Positions 1-6,880 of a stretch of 19,190 bases of DNA are shown here, one piece after another. The notes below the pieces were generated by a model. That model worked only from the letters and a program-made list of their open reading frames with translations. It had not been told where the DNA came from and made no database searches. The first letter of the stretch is position 1. Each line of letters opens with the position of its first letter. The position numbers and the translations under genes were made by a program. Where the stretch lies: NCBI GenBank assembly GCA_947503365.1, contig CANNDT010000086.1, positions 1 through 19,190 on the forward strand. Direction: 5' to 3'. The stretch is from CANNDT01 sp945876205. Its GTDB lineage: Bacteria; Acidobacteriota; Vicinamibacteria; Vicinamibacterales; UBA2999.

Positions 1-528
1 CCTGACTGAGGCGTACAGCGTCAACAGGTAGAACAGCCCCATCATTGACTCTGTCCGCTGCGAAAAGTAGTTGACCGCCTCGCTGTTCAGCGGATGCACC
101 AACCAAAGCAACGCACACACAAACGCGACGTTGGTAGACGCGCCCACCGACAGTCGGTCGAGCGTGCGCCGGACGAGCCCGAACAGCACCAGCGCGGCCA
201 TCACGTGAATGATCACGTTGACCAGGTGATACCCCCACGGGTCGAGGCCGCCGACCGCGTAGTTGATCGCAAACGACAGGTTGACCAGCGGACGCCCGGC
301 AACCGGCGTCTCACTCGGCGGCGACAGCGGGATCGAAAGCGGCCACAGCCGCCTGATCTGGGCGTTGCCGATGATGGAGTTCTGGTCGTCGAAAAGGAAA
401 GGCGACGACAGGCTGTTGGCATAGACGAGCAGCCCGACGACGACGAGAACGACAGCCCGCCACTGTATTCCTCGCCCCACATTGGAGCTGGCACCTGTCG
501 TGCTTCGGTGCCGGGGGGAGGAAGCCAT
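1..528 (-). CDS. N-terminal part of a multi-pass membrane protein of the TPR/TMTC or PMT-like type (partial)
   Basis: The frame is open from an ATG at 528-526 to the window edge, giving the first 176 residues. A short polar N-terminus is followed by a hydrophobic helix at about residues 23-40. A loop carries the acidic FLFDDQN signature (about 44-50), then come helices at about 101-119 and 133-144, the motif HPLNSEAVNYFSQRTE (145-160) and a fourth helix. The acidic residues after helix 1 and the HPLNSEAVNY..QR block are familiar from large acidobacterial membrane proteins resembling GT-C glycosyltransferases, which usually carry C-terminal tetratricopeptide repeats. By family knowledge these act on lipid-linked sugars in the inner membrane, but the substrate cannot be read here. 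The C-terminal part, including any TPRs, lies outside the window, so the family call rests on the N-terminus only. The start codon overlaps the start of the divergent gene at 527. Confidence 0.75.
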   Translation of the reverse strand, partial: MASSPRHRSTTGASSNVGRGIQWRAVVLVVVGLLVYANSLSSPFLFDDQNSIIGNAQIRRLWPLSIPLSPPSETPVAGRPLVNLSFAINYAVGGLDPWGYHLVNVIIHVMAALVLFGLVRRTLDRLSVGASTNVAFVCALLWLVHPLNSEAVNYFSQRTESMMGLFYLLTLYASVR

Positions 529-673
529 GCTTCTCTTTGTTGTCATTGTGCTCGTCGTGCTCTGGGCCCTCGGCATGGTCACGACGACCATGCTCGGCGG
601 ATGGTTGCACATCCTGCTGGTCATCGCCGTGGTTTTCCTGCTGATCAGAGTGATCCGCGGCCAGGGCGTTTAA
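527..673 (+). CDS. Lmo0937/DUF5670-family small membrane protein
   Basis: This is a 48-residue protein that is almost entirely hydrophobic. Helix 1 (MLLFVVIVLVVLWALGMV) is followed by a short Gly-containing turn (LGGWLH), then helix 2 (ILLVIAVVFLLIRVI) and a basic tail (RGQGV). This two-helix hairpin with GGxxHxLLVIAVxxLLIRxIRG is the hallmark of the Lmo0937/DUF5670 family, and the length is normal for it. The biochemical role of the family is not established. A purine-rich GGGGGGAGGAAG stretch just upstream of the ATG at 527 serves as ribosome binding site and supports this start over an in-frame ATG at 482. A GC hairpin follows the stop codon. Confidence 0.8.
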   Translation: MLLFVVIVLVVLWALGMVTTTMLGGWLHILLVIAVVFLLIRVIRGQGV

Positions 674-697
674 TGGAATGTCCTGCCCGCTTTGCCA

Positions 698-722
698 CCG
701 GCCGCGCCGTTGTCGCGGCCGG
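698..722 (+). terminator. GC-rich hairpin after the DUF5670 gene
   Basis: A perfect 9-bp stem, CCGGCCGCG paired with CGCGGCCGG, encloses a 7-base loop and begins 24 bases after the stop codon at 673. No T-tract follows, so it is not a classical intrinsic terminator. It could be a factor-assisted terminator or an mRNA-stabilising hairpin between this gene and the transporter at 797. Confidence 0.4.
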
Positions 723-796
723 CAGATCGCGCGCGACGGCTAGTTGCCGCTGCTACTCCATCAGTTCAAACAGCCACTAAAGTATGATCCGCAGTC

Positions 797-2110
797 ATGG
801 AGCAGGCAGTTGGGGCAGTTCCGCAGTCCACCGAGGCCACCGTCGCATCCACCACCGGTCCGCGCACATTCAGTGAAGACTGGATAGCCGTCGCCCTCGC
901 GGTGATCGTCATCGCACTGGTGCTCGCCGGGGTTCGCCCCACGCTGCCTCGATTCGCATGGACCACCCCACAGGAACTGGCCGGCACCGTTTTCGCCGCC
1001 GGCAACCTCATTGCCGCGCTGCAGATGGGCATCCTGGTGCTGGTGCCGGCCACCGCGGGCGCCATCCTGCTGGGCATCCGGCCGGCCGGATTCGTTGCCG
1101 GCTTCGCGGTGCTCTACGCGCTGGCCTTCGTCGCGCAGGCCGCCGCAGGTAGTGCCTTCGCCTCGCGCTGGGGCCTCGAATACGTCCTCACGGCGCTCGT
1201 CGTCGGCCTCATTCTCCGGCAGGTCATGACGGTGCCCGCCTGGCTCCTTGAAGCCGCGCGGACCGAGTACTACATCAAGACCGGCCTCGTCGTGCTCGGC
1301 GCCAGCATCCTCTTCACCGAGATGGTCAACGCCGGGATCCTCGGCGTCGTCCAGGCGCTCGTCGTCGTGCTCAGCGTCTGGTTCTTCTGCTTCTGGCTGT
1401 GCAAGAAGCTCAAGGTGGACGACGAGCTGTCGACCATGCTGTCGTCGGCGGTCTCGATTTGCGGCGTGTCAGCGGCGATTGCGACCTGCGGAGCCATCCA
1501 GGGCGATCGGAAGAAGCTGTCCTACGTGACGTCGCTCGTACTCATTGTTGCGATGCCGATGATGGTCATCATGCCGTGGGTGGCAAAGGCGATGGGCCTG
1601 CCCGATGCGGTGGCCGGGGCGTGGCTGGGCGGCACGCTCGATACCAGCGCGGCGGTCGTGGCTGCTGGAGAAATGGTGAGCGATACGGCGCGCGACGCGG
1701 CCGTCGTCGTGAAGCTCTCTCAGAACGCGATGATCGGCGTGGCGGCCTTCATGCTGACCGTGTGGTGGGCGATGCGCAAGGACACGGTTGACAAGCCGAA
1801 GGCGAGCCTGTCGGTGATCTGGGAGCGGTTCCCGAAGTTCGTCATCGGGTTCATGCTCGTCTCGTGCTTCTTTTCGTTCGCGCTGAGCCTCGGGATGGTC
1901 GCCGACACGCGCAGCATCCTCAACGGCGTGCGCACGATCTGGTTTGCGTTGGCGTTTATTTCGATTGGGCTCGAGACGTCACTGGGCGGGCTTGTAACCA
2001 CTGATGAAGGGCGCCCAGCTCTCGCGTTTATTGGCGGCCAGGCCTTCAACATCATCGTGACGCTGGTCGTCTCCTACCTGCTCTTCGGCGGTCTCTCGGC
2101 GATCGCCTAA
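797..2110 (+). CDS. YeiH/UPF0324-family putative sulfate exporter
   Basis: This 437-residue integral membrane protein has about ten hydrophobic helices. It carries the family signature blocks: TGLVVLGASILF (about residues 161-172), SAVSICGVSAAIATCGA (about 217-233), GGTLDTSAAVVAAGEM near residue 280, and a C-terminal ISIGLETSLGGL followed by a GGQAFNIIVTLV helix. These match Pfam Cons_hypoth698, annotated as putative sulfate exporters of the inner membrane. The substrate is presumed by family and not proven. At 437 residues it is longer than typical YeiH (about 340-350). The extra length is a polar N-terminal leader plus additional hydrophobic segments. The gene stands alone on the plus strand. 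Its 3' end overlaps the tail of the convergent open frame at 1979-2518. Confidence 0.85.
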   Translation: MEQAVGAVPQSTEATVASTTGPRTFSEDWIAVALAVIVIALVLAGVRPTLPRFAWTTPQELAGTVFAAGNLIAALQMGILVLVPATAGAILLGIRPAGFVAGFAVLYALAFVAQAAAGSAFASRWGLEYVLTALVVGLILRQVMTVPAWLLEAARTEYYIKTGLVVLGASILFTEMVNAGILGVVQALVVVLSVWFFCFWLCKKLKVDDELSTMLSSAVSICGVSAAIATCGAIQGDRKKLSYVTSLVLIVAMPMMVIMPWVAKAMGLPDAVAGAWLGGTLDTSAAVVAAGEMVSDTARDAAVVVKLSQNAMIGVAAFMLTVWWAMRKDTVDKPKASLSVIWERFPKFVIGFMLVSCFFSFALSLGMVADTRSILNGVRTIWFALAFISIGLETSLGGLVTTDEGRPALAFIGGQAFNIIVTLVVSYLLFGGLSAIA

Positions 2111-2518
2111 GTCGGCGACCTCAGGCCTGAGGATTGCGTCCGGCCACACCAGCAACGGCGTGCGCCAGTCGAGCTCGACACGTGCCTGTACGGGGGGCGG
2201 CGGCGCGGTGGCGCGAGCATGCAATGCCGCGCGAGGCGCCGATGACTTCTTCGGCTCGCCCGCTGGTGCGGAGTGGACCGCAGGCCTGGGCCTGGGCCTG
2301 CTGATCTCGGTGACTTCCGCGACGTGCTTCTCGATCCGCTTGAGCACCGTCGCCACGTCCACTGGCGCCTTCTCCGCCGGTGCGGGAGTCGCGGGCGCCT
2401 TCGCGGCCGGCGTCTCGTGCTTCGCTGCTGGAGCCGCGGGCGCCCCGTGACCCTGGGCCTTCAATTCAACCGCCCCCACGACGAGCACGACGGCAAGCGT
2501 CAGTATCAAGCGGCGCAT
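1979..2518 (-). CDS. Small exported Ala/Pro-rich protein downstream of carbonic anhydrase
   Basis: This is a predicted 179-residue protein of no family I recognise. It starts with a clear signal peptide (MRRLILTLAVVLVVGAVELKA, cleavage near residue 21). A low-complexity Ala/Pro/Lys linker covers about residues 24-52. A short amphipathic helix (VATVLKRIEKHVAEVTEI) is followed by Pro-rich sequence with an RPRPRP run, then the segment ARVELDWRTPLLVWPDAIL (about 112-130). The ATG at 2518 lies 2 bases after the carbonic anhydrase stop codon, so the two are almost certainly co-transcribed and translationally coupled. The last 44 codons are antisense to the 3' end of the transporter gene and look unlike protein under selection. 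The true C-terminus may therefore lie nearer to residue 130 if a frameshift is present. The N-terminal two thirds are well supported by the signal peptide and operon position. Confidence 0.6.
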   Translation of the reverse strand: MRRLILTLAVVLVVGAVELKAQGHGAPAAPAAKHETPAAKAPATPAPAEKAPVDVATVLKRIEKHVAEVTEISRPRPRPAVHSAPAGEPKKSSAPRAALHARATAPPPPVQARVELDWRTPLLVWPDAILRPEVADLGDRRETAEEQVGDDQRHDDVEGLAANKRESWAPFISGYKPAQ

Positions 2519-2520
2519 GG

Positions 2521-3240
2521 CTAGTGTGACGCCGCTGAAGTGGACGTGCCGGCCGGCAGGTCCACCAAAGCCGAAAAGAGTACGCGTCCGCTCGCGAGCT
2601 CGTAGTAGCCACCGACAAGGCTGATGCGCTTCTCTTCAGCCATGTGCTTGAGGATGGGGCTGTCGGCGAGCAGGCTGTTGATGGTCTCCTCGACGTTCTC
2701 CATGATGGCCGCGCGCAGTCGCTGACTTTCGGGTTGCGCGGCGGCTCTCGCAACAGCGGGCCGAATCGCCTTGAGGAGATAGTCCAGGTTCGGGCCGAGC
2801 GACTGCCCGCGCGGCGTCTCGACGGTGGCTTTGACGGCCCCGCACATCTCGTGCCCCATGACGACGATCAGCGGAGAGTTCAGGTGCTCAGCGGCGTACT
2901 CGACGCTGGCCAGCACCGACCGATCGGTCACGTGGCCCGCCGCGCGCACCACGAAGAGGTCTCCGAGACCGGTGTGAAAAATGATCTCGGGCGGCACGCG
3001 CGAGTCCGAGCATGACAGGACGGTCGCAAACGGCGTCTGGCCCTTGGCGAGGATAGTCCTCCTGGCCGCATCAACAGGCAGGGCGACCGACGGATCGGCC
3101 ACGAACTGGGCGTTGCCGGTCTTCAGGCGCGCCAGGCTCTCGGCTGGCGTAGGCCCGCCGGCCTGCAGCAAGGCCATGGGCAAAGCCGTAAGAAGAGCCG
3201 CAATACTCGCAATCAGACACACGCCACGCCTTTGGCTCAC
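2521..3240 (-). CDS. Exported beta-class carbonic anhydrase
   Basis: This 239-residue protein would interconvert CO2 and bicarbonate with a zinc ion. The beta-class zinc and catalytic residues are all visible: C77, D79 and R81 in CSDSR, and H130 and C133 in GHEMCG. Family landmarks also present are NAQFV near the N-terminus, GDLFVVRAAGH (93-103) and SVEYAAEHLNSPLIVVMGH. Residues 1-27 form a signal peptide (RR, then a long hydrophobic run ending in LQAGG), so the enzyme should act in the periplasm; most beta-class enzymes are cytoplasmic. The start is a GTG at 3240 with a strong GGAGG upstream, and no better start precedes it. It is the first gene of a two-gene unit with the exported protein starting at 2518. 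Confidence 0.92.
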   Translation of the reverse strand: MSQRRGVCLIASIAALLTALPMALLQAGGPTPAESLARLKTGNAQFVADPSVALPVDAARRTILAKGQTPFATVLSCSDSRVPPEIIFHTGLGDLFVVRAAGHVTDRSVLASVEYAAEHLNSPLIVVMGHEMCGAVKATVETPRGQSLGPNLDYLLKAIRPAVARAAAQPESQRLRAAIMENVEETINSLLADSPILKHMAEEKRISLVGGYYELASGRVLFSALVDLPAGTSTSAASH

Positions 3241-3345
3241 GGGGAAGCCTCCTGCCCATCTAATCGGCAGCAGGGGCGCGACCGTGAGCCCCTCGACTCG
3301 CTGCGCTCGCTCGGGGCAGGCCTCGACCGATTTGCCTGCCCGGGG
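3241..3345. other. Intergenic gap with a low-complexity CTCG/GCTC stretch
   Basis: This is the 105-base gap between the stop of the MFS-DUF5916 gene and the start of the carbonic anhydrase, both on the minus strand. It holds the carbonic anhydrase ribosome binding site next to 3240. At 3290-3316 there is a stretch built from repeated CTCG/GCTC units (CTCGACTCGCTGCGCTCGCT). The stretch looks like a dispersed intergenic repeat, but only one copy is present in this window. A hairpin at 3314-3341 is listed separately. Confidence 0.3.
3314..3341 (-). terminator. Hairpin just downstream of the MFS-DUF5916 stop codon
   Basis: An 8-bp perfect stem, GGGCAGGC with GCCTGCCC, and a 12-base loop begin 4 bases after the TAA at 3348-3346 of the minus-strand gene. 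There is no T-tract. The position suggests a role in transcript ending or 3'-end protection, but this is inferred from structure alone. Confidence 0.35.
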
Positions 3346-6300
3346 TTAGAAGCGCAGGAGCCGGTTGATTTTGACGACGAAGGCGCGGTTGGTGAGGTCG
3401 GGAAAGCGGCGGGCGAAGGTGTCGCGCTCGTCGTTGTAGACCACGAAGAGCTCGCTGCCGGGCAGGTATTCCCACCGCAGCCGGACGTTGGACGACATCG
3501 AGTGGCTGCCGGAGTTGTACTGCAGCAGCGCGCTGACGAACATGAACGGGGTGGCGGTGAACGTCACGCGCGAGCCGGCAAGGTGCGTCGTGAAGTCGCC
3601 CTGCACCAGGCTCACCTTGTTGAGCGAATACGTCGGCTCGATCGAGAACTGCGGGCTCAGGCCGACCCGTCCGCTGGCAATGCCAAACGCCGTCCGGCGG
3701 CCGTTGTAGAAGGCGCCGTGCTCGGCCGTGAGATTCGCCGAGACGCGCTGCAACTGCGCGCGGGTGTAGCCGATCTTCGCGCTGCCGAACGTATACCCGC
3801 CCACCGGCAGCGTGACGCCGCTGGCAATGCGAAACGGCACCGGCAGGAATTCGTAGGTGTCGCCGTAGCCGACGGTGAACCGATCGGCGTTCTGGAAGTC
3901 GATGCCGAACTCGGCGTCGTGCTCGCGCGTTTCGAGCCGGCCCGCGGCATTCTCGATGTACGCAAAGGATTGCGTCCACGCGTACTTGCGCACGATAGCG
4001 TTGCCCTGTGGGCGAGGCGAGAACCGCCCCTGCGCGAACGAGCGGCGCATGTCGGCGCGGCGCACGTAGCCGACGCCAGGATTGAAGTTCTCGCCGATGT
4101 TCATCCGCTCGAGCTGCAGACCATACCGATCGCCGGTGTAATCGAGCTGGCCGCGGTAACTGGTGGACGACTCCCCCGGCTCGATGCCTGTGGAACCTTG
4201 CTCGATGCGGCGCGGACCTTTACGGTCCGCGGTTCTTGCCCAGTAGGTGTTGACCGCCAGGTTGCTGAAGAACGAGAAGATGCCGTCCACACCGTAGGCC
4301 AGGTTGGTGCCGGCGCTCCCCTGCCCATTCCGTCCCGTCATCAGCAGGCCCACGCTGCTGCCGCGCAGCACGTCGCGCCTGACGCGCACGACGGAAAAAT
4401 TCGTCGGCGTCGCCACGCCCGTGTCCGGTTCGCCGGTCTGGATGTTCAGCAGTCCCAGCGTGTAGCGTCCCGCGCGGCCGGTCAGCCGTCCGCCGCCGCG
4501 AATCGGAACGATCTGCCCGCTTTCGAGCCCGATGCGGCGGCTGTAGAAGAGGATCGGCGTATCGCCGGCGCTGTTGGCGTTGGCGTTCTGGCCGAACGTG
4601 AACGTCCCGCTGTTCTCGAGGAAAAAATCGCGCTTCTCCGGAAAGAACAGGCTGAACCGCGTGAGATTGATCTGCTGCTGGTCGGCTTCGACCTGCGCGA
4701 AGTCGGTGTTGTAGGTGAGGTCGGCGGTCAGGCTCTGCGTGATCCCGTACTTGGCGTCGATGCCCGCGTTGGCTTTCAGGTCGTTGGTGACGCGCCCGCC
4801 GCTGGTCGAGAGTCCCGTCGCGTTGGAAATCGCATACGGCTTGATCTCGAGATTCTTCGCGCCGGATGGGGCGACGATGCCGACGAGGTCGGCCGCGAGT
4901 GAGGCCATGTGCAGTCCGGCCTGGCCTCGAGCCTTGGCGATCGGCGTCAGGAACGACAGCTCGTTCTTCCACCGGTTGGTCCTGAACGCGTTGAAGCCCC
5001 AGACCTGCTCTTCGCCCGGACGGTAGCGCAGCGACTTGAACGGGATCGCCGTCTCCACGACCCAGCCGCCCTCGAAGCGTCCCGCCTCCAGATCCCAGAT
5101 CGCGTTCCAGTCGCCATTCCACTGCCGTTCGTTGAACGACTGGCCGTCCTGGCGGCCGCCGATCGAGTTCATCGTGAACTCGACGGTGCTCCGCTTGTCG
5201 TGAAACGTGTCGAACATGAACGACACGTTGTCGTCCCCGCCCCAGATCGTGCCGTTGTCGCGGCGCATCTCCTTGGCCACCATCCGCTCGGGACGGCTCT
5301 CCCAGCAGCGAAACGTCACGTAGACGTTGTCGGCGTCGAAGGCGATCCAGATCTCAGTCTTCTCGGTGGCGGGTGCGCCCTCGTCCGGTTCGATCTGCAC
5401 GAAGCCGGTGATCGGCTCGACGTCCCCGTAGAGCGCTTCGTCGAGACGTCCGTCGATCTGGAGCGGTGCCGCCACGCGCACGGCGCGCAGCGTGGGTGGT
5501 ACCGGCGACGGCTGCGCACGAGCGTCATCGGGAGACGCCAGCGCCAGGACGAAGATCGCCGCGACCACGGCCCGGCGCTTCAGTCCCCCGCGAGACAGCA
5601 CGGCGCCCACCACGGCCAGCGCGGCCGCCAGCCAGGCCCACACGGTGAGCAGTCGGTACTGAATCAGCAGGCCGGCGGCGATCGGCGCCACGATCGACGC
5701 CATCGACGTCAGCGACTGGGTGATCCCGAGGACGACGCCCTGCTCGTGGCGGTCGGCCTGATGGGTAATCAGGCTCGTCAGCGCCGGCCTGAGCACGCCG
5801 TTGCCGAATGACGCCACCACCGACACCACCACCAGCCACGTCACCGACGAGGCGAGGCCGAGGCCGAAGTAGCCGATGACGAGCGTGACAAACCCGACCG
5901 CCACCAGGGCCGACTCGCCGTATCGGGCGACCAGACGTCCGATGAATCCACCCTGCAGGATGATGCCGAGGAACCCGACGAAGCCGAAGACGAACCCGAT
6001 CTCGCGCGGTCCGAACGGCTGGCCCTGGAATGTGAACCGGCGTTCGGCAAAGAGTGCGAACCCGGAGATGAACAGCGAGAACGACAGCATGAAGAACAGG
6101 AATTGCAGGAGCCGTGTGCGCAGCTCTGGCCGCTTGAAGTAGTTCGCGTAGGTCCTGAGGCTCAGGCCCTCCAGCCAGCTCCGGTCCCCTGTCCTCATCG
6201 GCTGTCCACCTGGCTTCAGCAGCGTCGCCGTGCAGAGGATGCTGGTCGCCGACATCACCGCGGCGAGATAGATCGGCGCGTTGAGGCCGAAGCGCGCCGA

Positions 6301-6774
6301 CAGCAAGCCGGTGATGGACGGCCCGATGAAGAAGCCGAGGCCGAAGGCGATCCCGATCAGGCCGAAAGACTTAGCGCGCCGCTCCGGCGGCGTGTTGTCG
6401 GCGATGTAGGCCTGGGCCAGCGTGAGGTTGCCGGCGGTGACCCCGTCGATGATGCGGGAGAGGTAGACCATCCACAACGAGGTGGCACTGGCCAGCACGA
6501 GAAATCCGATGCAGGTGCCCACCTGGCTGATCAACAGCATCGGCTTCCGGCCGGTGCGGTCGGACGCGTGTCCGAGCAGCGGCCCGGAGACGAGCTGGCA
6601 GGCGGCAAAGACCGTCACCAGCAGGGTCGCCTGGAGCGGCGTCGCTCCGAAGGTTTCCGCGTAAATCGCCAGCAACGGAATCACCAGCGTCATTCCAAAG
6701 ACGTCCACGAGGACGATCAGGAAGACGGGGAGGAGCGATACGTGCTGCTCGCGTTCTTTCAGGTCAGAGCTCAA
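3346..6774 (-). CDS. Fusion of an MFS transporter with a DUF5916 outer-membrane barrel, with an internal signal peptide
   Basis: One uninterrupted frame of 1142 residues holds two normally separate proteins. Residues 1 to about 392 are a complete MFS transporter: twelve hydrophobic helices, motif A at 68-78 (GHASDRTGRKP) and a central loop near 200-220, resembling drug:proton antiporters of the TetA type. Residues 398-420 then read as a classic signal peptide: LKRR, the hydrophobic core AVVAAIFVLALAS, and the cleavage site ARA-Q at 420/421. The rest is a CBM9-like beta-sandwich (DGRLDEALY at 441-449, continuing to about 610) and a DUF5916 barrel ending in Phe (NRLLRF), typical of outer-membrane proteins. 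The start codon is TTG at 6774 without a clear ribosome binding site, so the exact N-terminus is uncertain. Possible internal starts for the barrel are GTG at 5601 (residue 392) or CTG at 5583. Either this is a true fusion processed at the inner membrane, or two genes whose separating stop was lost. A repeat-derived peptide sits at residues 849-858. Confidence 0.85.
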   Translation of the reverse strand: MSSDLKEREQHVSLLPVFLIVLVDVFGMTLVIPLLAIYAETFGATPLQATLLVTVFAACQLVSGPLLGHASDRTGRKPMLLISQVGTCIGFLVLASATSLWMVYLSRIIDGVTAGNLTLAQAYIADNTPPERRAKSFGLIGIAFGLGFFIGPSITGLLSARFGLNAPIYLAAVMSATSILCTATLLKPGGQPMRTGDRSWLEGLSLRTYANYFKRPELRTRLLQFLFFMLSFSLFISGFALFAERRFTFQGQPFGPREIGFVFGFVGFLGIILQGGFIGRLVARYGESALVAVGFVTLVIGYFGLGLASSVTWLVVVSVVASFGNGVLRPALTSLITHQADRHEQGVVLGITQSLTSMASIVAPIAAGLLIQYRLLTVWAWLAAALAVVGAVLSRGGLKRRAVVAAIFVLALASPDDARAQPSPVPPTLRAVRVAAPLQIDGRLDEALYGDVEPITGFVQIEPDEGAPATEKTEIWIAFDADNVYVTFRCWESRPERMVAKEMRRDNGTIWGGDDNVSFMFDTFHDKRSTVEFTMNSIGGRQDGQSFNERQWNGDWNAIWDLEAGRFEGGWVVETAIPFKSLRYRPGEEQVWGFNAFRTNRWKNELSFLTPIAKARGQAGLHMASLAADLVGIVAPSGAKNLEIKPYAISNATGLSTSGGRVTNDLKANAGIDAKYGITQSLTADLTYNTDFAQVEADQQQINLTRFSLFFPEKRDFFLENSGTFTFGQNANANSAGDTPILFYSRRIGLESGQIVPIRGGGRLTGRAGRYTLGLLNIQTGEPDTGVATPTNFSVVRVRRDVLRGSSVGLLMTGRNGQGSAGTNLAYGVDGIFSFFSNLAVNTYWARTADRKGPRRIEQGSTGIEPGESSTSYRGQLDYTGDRYGLQLERMNIGENFNPGVGYVRRADMRRSFAQGRFSPRPQGNAIVRKYAWTQSFAYIENAAGRLETREHDAEFGIDFQNADRFTVGYGDTYEFLPVPFRIASGVTLPVGGYTFGSAKIGYTRAQLQRVSANLTAEHGAFYNGRRTAFGIASGRVGLSPQFSIEPTYSLNKVSLVQGDFTTHLAGSRVTFTATPFMFVSALLQYNSGSHSMSSNVRLRWEYLPGSELFVVYNDERDTFARRFPDLTNRAFVVKINRLLRF
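4202..4231 (-). repeat. 30-base palindromic repeat inside the DUF5916 coding sequence
   Basis: On the minus strand these 30 bases are identical to plus-strand 16012-16041. The core is the palindrome GCGGACC-GTAAA-GGTCCGC, followed by GCCGCATCGA. Here it is translated in frame and contributes ADRKGPRRIE (residues 849-858) to the barrel, between WAR-T and a Gly/Ser-rich stretch that precedes SYRGQLDY. An exact 30-base match within 19 kb is not expected by chance, so I regard it as a dispersed REP-like element that landed in the gene. Confidence 0.75.
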
Positions 6775-6852
6775 CTGGAGGACGGGAGCGAAGATTGCGC
6801 AAACACATGTCGCAGGACATTGTAATGGCTCGGCTCCAATACTCCCGCGTAC

Positions 6853-6875
6853 GTAGTGTCCGGCTTTAGCCGGAC
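6853..6875 (+). repeat. REP-like palindrome with 5' GTAG
   Basis: GTAG at 6853-6856 precedes the perfect palindrome GTCCGGCTTTAGCCGGAC (6858-6875), which has a 7-bp stem and a TTTA loop. A 5' GTAG next to an imperfectly spaced palindrome is the known layout of REP elements mobilised by RAYT transposases. It lies between the stop of the lipocalin-like gene (6881) and the upstream side of the MFS-DUF5916 gene, where it could also act as a 3'-end hairpin. No RAYT gene is in the window. Confidence 0.5.
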
Positions 6876-6880
6876 CGTGG

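Noticed and set aside
94..780. A 228-codon plus-strand frame at the left end
   Set aside because: It is antisense to the membrane-protein N-terminus and overlaps the DUF5670 gene in another frame, with shadow-like composition.
2283..2300. Three tandem GGCCTG units
   Set aside because: They encode the RPRPRP run of the small exported protein. This is simple low-complexity coding sequence, not a repeat array.
3232..4902. A 556-codon open frame on the plus strand opposite the DUF5916 barrel
   Set aside because: It is antisense to a well-supported gene, Arg/Val/Ala/Glu-rich with no domain or signal, and typical of high-GC shadow frames.
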